Source: Ignavibacteriaceae bacterium
Lineage (GTDB): Bacteria > Bacteroidota > Ignavibacteria > Ignavibacteriales > Ignavibacteriaceae
DNA: 10,941 nt
Reading direction: 5' to 3'
Assembly (NCBI GenBank): GCA_022865965.1
Contig: JALHTS010000213.1
Location: 1-10,941 of the forward strand
Both the position numbers and the translations under genes were made by a program. Shown here in pieces: positions 6,081-10,941 of this stretch (position 1 is its first letter; each line of letters opens with the position of its first letter). Under the pieces are notes generated by a model. It was not told where the DNA came from. It made no database searches and saw nothing but the letters and a program-made list of their open reading frames with translations.

Positions 6081-7604
6081 TTATTCCAAACTTCCAATTT
6101 CTTTCTCCACTTCTTCCAGAATCTCACAGGATTTCACTAATGCACTCATCTTGTTATGGTCAGGATAAAGTGGACGATCAATATCAAGAAAAGTAACGTG
6201 TTTACGAATTACTGCTTTTGCTTTCGCTACTCCCTTTCCAGTTGTATGTTCACGAAAATCGAGTGCCTGTGCTGCAGCCATAAATTCAATCCCCAATATT
6301 CCATATGCGTTATCTAAAATTTGTTGATTCTTAAGAACAGTATTCATTCCCATTGAAACAAAATCTTCCTGATCTGCGGCAGCAGGAATTGACTGTATAG
6401 AAGCGGGGGTTGATAAAATTCTCTGTTCAACAATTAAAGTATCTGCAGTATATTGACTTAACATCAGACCGGAAAACATTCCTGCTCCCTTAGTTAAAAA
6501 TGCCGGGAGTCCCACACTTAATGCTGGATTATTCAATCTGTTCATTCTTCTTTCTGAAAGCACACTAACCATAGTAACAGCGGCACTAATCATATCCATC
6601 GGAAGCGAAACAGGAGTTCCCTGAAAGTTTGCACCCGTTAAAGTTATTTTATCTTCGGGTATAAAAATCGGATTATCCCCAACCCCGTTTAATTCAATTT
6701 CAATTTGCGATTTTGCATAAGCAACGGCATCGTGCGCCGCACCAATTACTTGCGGAGTTGAGCGCATTGAATATGCATCCTGTACTTTCTGTTTTATTTT
6801 TCCAGTGAGCAAATCGCTTCCATCAACACATTTTTTTATTGATTGTGAACTACGAACGGCACCGGAAAAACCACGCAATTGATGGAGGCGAACATCATAA
6901 GGTTTCATATTGGCCTGAAGCGCCTCAAGCGACATAGCAGCGGCAATTTCAGCTTGCTTTAGCCAACGATTAATATCATACAACTGAAGTGCACTTATTG
7001 CAGTAATAAAATTTGATCCGTTAATTGTTGCTAGCCCGTCTCTGGCTTGAAGACCGGGTACTTTTATTCCTGCTTTTTCAAATGCAACATCTCCGGGAAG
7101 TCTTTCTCCCTTAAAAAATGCTTCTCCTTCACCCATCAACAACAAAGCAATTTGTGACATTGGAGCTAAATCACCGCAAGCACCAACTGACCCTTTTTCA
7201 CACACGACAGGAATACAATCCTTGTTTAACATTTCAACAAGAGTTAAAGTTATTTCTGGTCTGCAACCGGAATTACCGTGAGCGTGAACATTGATTCGTC
7301 CTGCAATTGCGCCACGAACATGTTCAATAGGCATTGGATCACCTATTCCTGCTGAATGATTATAGATTAGATATTTTTGAAAATCTTTTACTTGATCATC
7401 ATTTAAAACAACTTCAGAAAATTCGCCGATGCCTGTATTAACTCCATACATTATTTCCTTTGCTTTAATTTTTTCTTCAAGCATTGCCCGGCAGGTTTTT
7501 ATACGCTGAAGCGCTTCGTTACTAATTTCTACTTTTTCTTTGTGGCGTGCTATACGAACTATCTTTTCAATTGTAAGATTTGAACCATCTAAAATTTTTG
7601 ACAT
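6081..7604 (-). CDS. hutH: Histidine ammonia-lyase with Ala-Cys-Gly at the MIO site
   Basis: 507 residues, the standard length for HutH, which converts L-histidine to trans-urocanate and ammonia in the cytoplasm (first step of histidine breakdown). The active-site set known from Pseudomonas HutH is present: Y53 (YGVNTGIG), H83 (NHSAG), N195 (TINGSN), Q275/Y278/R281 (QDAYSMRS), F327 (NFQG) and E413 (QEDF). H83 and E413 favour histidine over tyrosine or phenylalanine. The MIO cofactor tripeptide 142-144 is Ala-Cys-Gly instead of Ala-Ser-Gly; the codon TGC is at 7176-7178. After QED the residue is Phe where classical HutH has His, so this may be a separate subclade. Start: ATG 7604 with GGAGG 4 nt upstream. 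No hutU, hutI or hutG in the window; the next genes downstream are the small ORF and the nuclease pair, apparently on the same transcript. Confidence 0.94.
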   Translation of the reverse strand: MSKILDGSNLTIEKIVRIARHKEKVEISNEALQRIKTCRAMLEEKIKAKEIMYGVNTGIGEFSEVVLNDDQVKDFQKYLIYNHSAGIGDPMPIEHVRGAIAGRINVHAHGNSGCRPEITLTLVEMLNKDCIPVVCEKGSVGACGDLAPMSQIALLLMGEGEAFFKGERLPGDVAFEKAGIKVPGLQARDGLATINGSNFITAISALQLYDINRWLKQAEIAAAMSLEALQANMKPYDVRLHQLRGFSGAVRSSQSIKKCVDGSDLLTGKIKQKVQDAYSMRSTPQVIGAAHDAVAYAKSQIEIELNGVGDNPIFIPEDKITLTGANFQGTPVSLPMDMISAAVTMVSVLSERRMNRLNNPALSVGLPAFLTKGAGMFSGLMLSQYTADTLIVEQRILSTPASIQSIPAAADQEDFVSMGMNTVLKNQQILDNAYGILGIEFMAAAQALDFREHTTGKGVAKAKAVIRKHVTFLDIDRPLYPDHNKMSALVKSCEILEEVEKEIGSLE

Positions 7605-7608
7605 AAGT

Positions 7609-7613
7609 CCTCC
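7609..7613 (-). promoter_or_regulatory. Strong ribosome binding site of hutH
   Basis: GGAGG on the minus strand, 4 nt before the ATG at 7604. It confirms the start and shows that this organism uses canonical Shine-Dalgarno signals. Confidence 0.8.
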
Positions 7614-7635
7614 GAATGACGAAATATTTAATGAT

Positions 7636-7643
7636 CAAATTTA
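7636..7643 (-). promoter_or_regulatory. Possible Bacteroidota-type -7 promoter box (TAAATTTG) for hutH
   Basis: TAAATTTG on the minus strand fits the TAnnTTTG -7 consensus of Bacteroidota and lies 31 nt before the hutH start, leaving a short leader. The matching -33 TTTG/TTG is not at the expected ~20-nt distance (the nearest TTG is about 26 nt away, in the hexamer-repeat tail), so the call is weak. If real, it would drive hutH and probably the nuclease genes behind it. Confidence 0.3.
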
Positions 7644-7670
7644 GTTATAAGATTGGAAAAAGAAGAGTAC

Positions 7671-7709
7671 AAGTATAAGTTCAAGTTCAAGTTCAAGTTC
7701 AGGTTCAAG
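7671..7709. repeat. Hexanucleotide tandem repeat (AAGTTC)n / (GAACTT)n upstream of hutH
   Basis: Four perfect AAGTTC units (7677-7700), flanked by one imperfect unit on each side (AAGTAT at 7671, AGGTTC at 7701) and a partial AAGG. It lies in the 127-bp spacer between the YciI-like stop and the hutH start, about 28 bp upstream of the candidate promoter box. It is non-coding. Copy number in such repeats often varies between strains by slippage. Confidence 0.9.
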
Positions 7710-7731
7710 GATAATTTAAGCTGCTAAGTTT

Positions 7732-8040
7732 TCATTCTTCTTCAACATGTTCGGGATTTAAGTGCAATTCCCATTCATCAACATGAGTAAGAGTGAGTAT
7801 ACCATATTTAATAAAAGGATCATCTTTAAATAAATTTCTTAATGAACTTTCGTTTTTTCCCAAAGCTACAACAAAGACTTTGGAAGCATCTGCAAGTGGT
7901 CCGCACATTGTAATCTTACCTTGTAAAAAAAGTTTATCAGAAAATCTTGAGTGGTTTTCCCAATAAGGCTGATCGTGAAAACTCTTATCAGGCTGATAGT
8001 TTGGACCATGTTCAAATGTTAATAAAAATGATTTGTGCAT
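7732..8040 (-). CDS. YciI-like (YCII domain) small protein
   Basis: 102 residues when started at ATG 8040, the normal size of a single YCII domain (ferredoxin-like fold). The start is fixed by GGAGGG (8045-8050) 4 nt upstream; a longer version from 8070 would overlap the hflX stop and add ten residues unlike the family. Family features: KSFLLTFEHG first strand, H (ENHSRFSDKL) and the GKITMCGPLAD turn containing the conserved Asp, then DPFIKYGILTLTHVDEWEL. The conserved His-Asp pair suggests an active or ligand site, but most members have no known reaction. The gene starts 22 nt after hflX ends and is probably cotranscribed with it. Function unassigned beyond fold. Confidence 0.85.
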   Translation of the reverse strand: MHKSFLLTFEHGPNYQPDKSFHDQPYWENHSRFSDKLFLQGKITMCGPLADASKVFVVALGKNESSLRNLFKDDPFIKYGILTLTHVDEWELHLNPEHVEEE

Positions 8041-8044
8041 TCTT

Positions 8045-8050
8045 CCCTCC
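8045..8050 (-). promoter_or_regulatory. Ribosome binding site that fixes the YciI-like start
   Basis: GGAGGG on the minus strand, 4 nt before ATG 8040 and just past the hflX stop. It rules in favour of the shorter 102-residue protein. Confidence 0.75.
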
Positions 8051-8062
8051 GATAAAATTTTA

Positions 8063-9325
8063 TTAACCATAAATTATCTTCTTAATTTTATCTGCATTTT
8101 GTTTACTTGTTTTATAATGAATTTTTATTCCGTCTTCATCATATTCAATTTTTAGAACTTCTGCCAGCGAATGTATCTGCGATACTTTTTTTGATTCAGT
8201 TAATTGCAAAGTTATCTTCCCTTCTACAAACTGATCTTCAATAATTTCATTGAGCATAGATTTTAGAGCAGAAATGTTAATTCCGCGTTTGGCTGAAACC
8301 ATTACGCTATCTTTATGTGTATTTCTAACAAAATCAATTTTTGCTTTATCTTTTATAAGATCAACCTTGTTAAAAATCCTAACAACTATCTTATCGTTAC
8401 TTCCAAATTCCTTCAGAGTGTCTTCAACAACCTTAAGATGATCTTCATAAAATGGATGCGATACATCAATCACGTGAAAGATTATATCAGCTTCTCTTAC
8501 TTCACTTAATGTGCTTTTGAAAGATGCGACGAGCTGCGGCGGAAGCTTGCGGATGAATCCAACTGTATCGCTTATCAGTATTTTCTCAGTATCGTGAACA
8601 TCAAGTGTCCGTGTCGTAGAATCTAATGTTGCAAACAATTTATCTTCAGCAAAAACATCGGCACTGGTTAACAAATTAAACAGAGTAGATTTTCCTGCGT
8701 TTGTGTATCCAGCTATTGCTATGCGTGTTGCATTTTTCCTTCCGGCACTTTGTGTTGTTCTATGAGATTCAATTTGTTTAAGTTTTTCTTTTAAATGACT
8801 GATGCGAGTACGAATGACTCTCCTGTCAGTTTCAATTTGTGTTTCTCCGGGACCTTTAGTTCCAATGCCGCCATATTGTTTTGATAAGTGTGTCCAAGCT
8901 CGAGTTAATCGCGGCAGTAAATATTGCAGTTGTGCAAGTTCAACCTGAGTTTTTGCTTCTTTGCTTTTTGCGCGTGATGCAAAAATATCAAGTATCAATC
9001 CACTTCGATCAATTATTTTTCTTTTGAATAGGTCAGAAAGATTTCTTATTTGCACCGGTGTCAGGTCATCATCAAAAATAATTATGTTAATATCGTTCAG
9101 CTCAACAAGCTGCGCAAGTTCTTCCGCTTTGCCTTTTCCGATGTAGTAAGCAGAATCCATTCTTGCTTTGCTTTGAATGATTTTGAAAACTGTTTCAGCA
9201 CCTGCTGTATTAGTAAGCTCCCCAAGTTCGGCAAGATGTTCTTCAACAACTTCTTTGCTGAACTCTTTTGTATCAAGAGCAACCAGCATTGCTCGTTCAA
9301 TTATTTTTTTAGTTATTTCTATCAT
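8063..9325 (-). CDS. hflX: GTPase HflX
   Basis: 420 residues, a standard HflX. The N-terminal HflX domain (about 20-190) contains the YYIGKGKAEEL, NLSDLFKRKIIDRSGLIL and GGIGTKGPGETQIETDRR signatures. The G domain follows, with G1 G206-YTNAGKS-T214, G2-like threonines in LDSTTRTL, G3 D253-TVGF, G4 N319-KVD and G5 S344-AK. HflX binds the large ribosomal subunit and splits or rescues stalled 70S ribosomes under heat and other stress. C-terminal tail of ~55 residues is family-like. The start ATG 9325 has only an A-rich upstream stretch and no good Shine-Dalgarno (nearest AGG is ~17 nt away). M13 is an alternative start without clear support. The 5' leader is only ~20 nt from the two-hairpin repeat element, so that element is probably transcribed with, or lies at the promoter of, this gene. 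The YciI-like gene follows 22 nt downstream. Confidence 0.96.
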   Translation of the reverse strand: MIEITKKIIERAMLVALDTKEFSKEVVEEHLAELGELTNTAGAETVFKIIQSKARMDSAYYIGKGKAEELAQLVELNDINIIIFDDDLTPVQIRNLSDLFKRKIIDRSGLILDIFASRAKSKEAKTQVELAQLQYLLPRLTRAWTHLSKQYGGIGTKGPGETQIETDRRVIRTRISHLKEKLKQIESHRTTQSAGRKNATRIAIAGYTNAGKSTLFNLLTSADVFAEDKLFATLDSTTRTLDVHDTEKILISDTVGFIRKLPPQLVASFKSTLSEVREADIIFHVIDVSHPFYEDHLKVVEDTLKEFGSNDKIVVRIFNKVDLIKDKAKIDFVRNTHKDSVMVSAKRGINISALKSMLNEIIEDQFVEGKITLQLTESKKVSQIHSLAEVLKIEYDEDGIKIHYKTSKQNADKIKKIIYG

Positions 9326-9344
9326 AAATGTTTTTTCTACTACC

Positions 9345-9415
9345 TGTCATTCCCACGAAGGTGGGAATCAATTTCTGTTGAAACGTTTTGGATTCCCGTT
9401 TTCACGGGAATGACA
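9345..9415. repeat. 71-bp two-hairpin palindromic element with ATTCCC-N8-GGGAAT ends (dRS3/NIME-like, non-autonomous)
   Basis: The ends are inverted repeats of each other (TGTCATTCCC at 9345-9354, GGGAATGACA at 9406-9415). Each end is itself a hairpin with an 8-bp stem and 4-nt loop: ATTCCCAC-GAAG-GTGGGAAT (9349-9368) and ATTCCCGT-TTTC-ACGGGAAT (9392-9411). Both fit the pattern ATTCCC-N8-GGGAAT described for the neisserial dRS3 repeat. The 23-bp core between them is AT-rich. It fills the gap between the BatA-like stop (9418) and the hflX start. Such elements are usually dispersed in many copies between genes; transcribed, the two hairpins could act as terminators or mRNA-processing sites. No second copy is in this window. 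Confidence 0.85.
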
Positions 9416-9417
9416 AG

Positions 9418-10941
9418 TCAATTTTGCAATCCTTCAATTTCCTTTTTCGCATTTCTTGCGACCGTCATTTCAACAAGTGCAAGTAATATTGTTATTAGCA
9501 AAAAGTATTTCCACAACTCAGAACCGAACCTGGCTTGTAAAATTACATTAACGGGGTCATCATTTTTATCAATCATTAAGACTGTTCCGTTAAAATTAAT
9601 TTTTTCTATGTATGATTTTATATCTCTTTCAGAAAGATATTCTGTAACTGATTCGGCAGGATCAGTGTTAACGGAAATATCTTCAAGCATCTGGTCGCCT
9701 GAAAATACTTCATAATTTCCTGCAAGCTTTGCATTATTATAACTTATAAAATCACCTCGCTCTTCACCTGTAAGATTTATAAAATCTTCACTTCCATTCG
9801 GATGAATAATTTTTAATTGGGGTAGTCTCGCATTTCTAATATTGATGTTAACCGGGTTTCCCGCAAAATATTCCCTACCATCCTGTTCTTTTGTAGCAAG
9901 ATAAAGAACTGATTTGTTCATCAATGCTGGGAACAATCCCTTTAATGGAAATGAATTCCAGGACAATACCGGCGATGAATTATACAATAAAATTTTCCCT
10001 TTACCCAAACGATATTCACTTATGAAAGCTGAACCATCTGGCAAAGAAATAATATTTTTCCCTAAAGCTTTGGGAAAAATTTTGTAGTAGGAGTAAATAT
10101 CGGGAGATTCTATTTTTTTCTTTCCTTCAGTCTGAAAAACATTAAGGAATAATGGATGATTTAAATCTGTTTTTTCAAATAAGGTTGGTTTATCAGTTTT
10201 ACCTGGTTGACCAATTATGCTTTCTGATTGTGGTAATCCAATCTTACTTATCAGATTATTAAACTTATCAACATTAACCTTTGAAGAGGGGAAAATAATT
10301 AAACCTCCACCCTGTTCAACAAAGCTTTTAATTCTTTCAAAGCCCGAAGTAATTTCTTCTCCGACAATAAACAGCACATCATAATCATCTAATCTTGTTG
10401 AAAGGAATTGATTTGATAGTTTGAATTCCAATTTATAATTATCAGAAGTGTTTCCTGTTGATAAAGCAAGCCGAATAAAATTCATATCTTCTTGAGCGTC
10501 CGATGATAGAAGAACAGGAATTTTTTCAGGTATGTAAAGGCTAAGATATCGCTTATTGTCATACTCAATATCATCGTCTTCAAGTTCTACTATCACATCG
10601 ATGTATCCTGTTTTCTTAGCGACGGCATCTATCTCAATTTGCTTAGTTTCACCCGGATTCATAGAAACACTTTGCTGTGCAGCTCTTTCATCATTAAGAT
10701 AAATTGATAACACCGTATTGTTAACCATCTGCTTTGAATGATTTGTAACCGTAACAGCAAAACTAAGAGGTTTTTCTTTTTCAAATATCGCGGTGTTAAA
10801 ATCAAACTTATCTAAAGAAAGATTGAAAACATCCTTCCCGGAATAATTTACTGCATATATTCTTGCGTTATTATCAAGCAACTGATTTAAGTCTGAGATC
10901 AATTCGTCATCCGCTAATCTTCCTGTCTGGAAATCTGATAA
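9418..10941 (-). CDS. BatA/VWA-type membrane protein, C-terminal 507 residues (5' truncated by window edge)
   Basis: The frame is open through the right edge, so the N-terminus is missing; the TTG at 10902 is internal. The first visible residues, LSDFQTGRL, match the late strand of a von Willebrand A domain in BatA-type proteins (ISDFQ). Next comes a CARDB-like beta-rich segment (LSFAVTVTNHSKQMVNN...), then a glutamine-amidotransferase-like alpha/beta segment (DVLFIVGEEITSGFERIKSFVEQGGGLIIFPSS, about 10300-10385) without a recognisable catalytic Cys, a second beta-rich region, and a C-terminal membrane helix (YFLLITILLALVEMTVA, near 9450-9510) ending in a short basic tail. This is the architecture of the large BatA/VWA proteins common in the FCB group, usually next to MoxR/DUF58 genes; those would lie to the right. 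The molecular function is unknown and probably structural or envelope-related. hflX follows after a 92-nt gap holding the repeat. Confidence 0.75.
   Translation of the reverse strand, partial: LSDFQTGRLADDELISDLNQLLDNNARIYAVNYSGKDVFNLSLDKFDFNTAIFEKEKPLSFAVTVTNHSKQMVNNTVLSIYLNDERAAQQSVSMNPGETKQIEIDAVAKKTGYIDVIVELEDDDIEYDNKRYLSLYIPEKIPVLLSSDAQEDMNFIRLALSTGNTSDNYKLEFKLSNQFLSTRLDDYDVLFIVGEEITSGFERIKSFVEQGGGLIIFPSSKVNVDKFNNLISKIGLPQSESIIGQPGKTDKPTLFEKTDLNHPLFLNVFQTEGKKKIESPDIYSYYKIFPKALGKNIISLPDGSAFISEYRLGKGKILLYNSSPVLSWNSFPLKGLFPALMNKSVLYLATKEQDGREYFAGNPVNINIRNARLPQLKIIHPNGSEDFINLTGEERGDFISYNNAKLAGNYEVFSGDQMLEDISVNTDPAESVTEYLSERDIKSYIEKINFNGTVLMIDKNDDPVNVILQARFGSELWKYFLLITILLALVEMTVARNAKKEIEGLQN

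Noticed and set aside
9050..9715. 221-codon plus-strand frame across the hflX start and the BatA-like tail
   Set aside because: It lies antisense to two well-supported genes, and its middle is only the translation of the palindromic repeat element.
1..10941. CRISPR array, complete known anti-phage system, prophage or transposase
   Set aside because: No spaced direct repeats, Cas, integrase, transposase or capsid-like proteins are visible; the nuclease pair alone does not match a named defence system.

Overview
This AT-rich window most likely comes from a member of the Bacteroidota/Chlorobiota/Ignavibacteriota (FCB) group, and an Ignavibacteria-like organism is my best guess. Three things point that way: the BatA-type membrane protein at the right edge, the divergent alkaline phosphatase at the left edge, and one near-match to a TAnnTTTG promoter box. 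Against Bacteroidota proper, many genes have clear Shine-Dalgarno sites (GGAGG, AAAGG). This is an inference from protein flavour and composition, not a phylogenetic result.

Layout, left to right. (1) Bases 1-478 (+) hold the C-terminal end of an alkaline phosphatase whose expected histidine metal ligands appear to be replaced. A perfect 9-bp hairpin (491-513) separates it from a convergent single-cysteine peroxiredoxin (529-1185, -). (2) A 172-bp divergent spacer leads to an EVE-domain gene (1358-1831, +). A tRNA-Ala(CGC) starts only 6 nt after its stop. (3) Everything from 1955 to the right edge is on the minus strand. Read in the direction of transcription (right to left) it is: a BatA/VWA-type membrane protein (partial), a 71-bp two-hairpin repeat element, hflX, a YciI-like gene, a GAACTT hexamer repeat, hutH, a 20-codon ORF, an SbcD/YhaO-like nuclease, an SbcC/YhaN-like ATPase and a decapitated rmuC tail.

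The most distinctive block is 1955-7604. hutH carries Ala-Cys-Gly where the MIO cofactor is normally made from Ala-Ser-Gly. Two nucleotides before its stop codon ends, the ribosome site of a 20-codon ORF begins. That ORF's stop overlaps the nuclease start (TAATG), and the nuclease and ATPase genes are 1 nt apart. The ATPase has no CxxC zinc hook; a two-helix membrane hairpin sits in the middle of its coiled coil, as in the YhaN type. The pair therefore looks like a membrane-associated Mre11/Rad50-like DNA-end or hairpin-processing complex. Just beyond it lies only the last ~110 codons of rmuC, whose product in other bacteria also influences inverted-repeat stability. This suggests the nuclease cassette replaced the front of rmuC.

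The remaining genes are common housekeeping or stress genes: ribosome-associated GTPase HflX, peroxiredoxin, and a small YCII-fold protein. No CRISPR array, transposase, phage gene or complete known defence system was seen. The only gene-free stretches are short (172 bp, 127 bp and smaller) and are described below.
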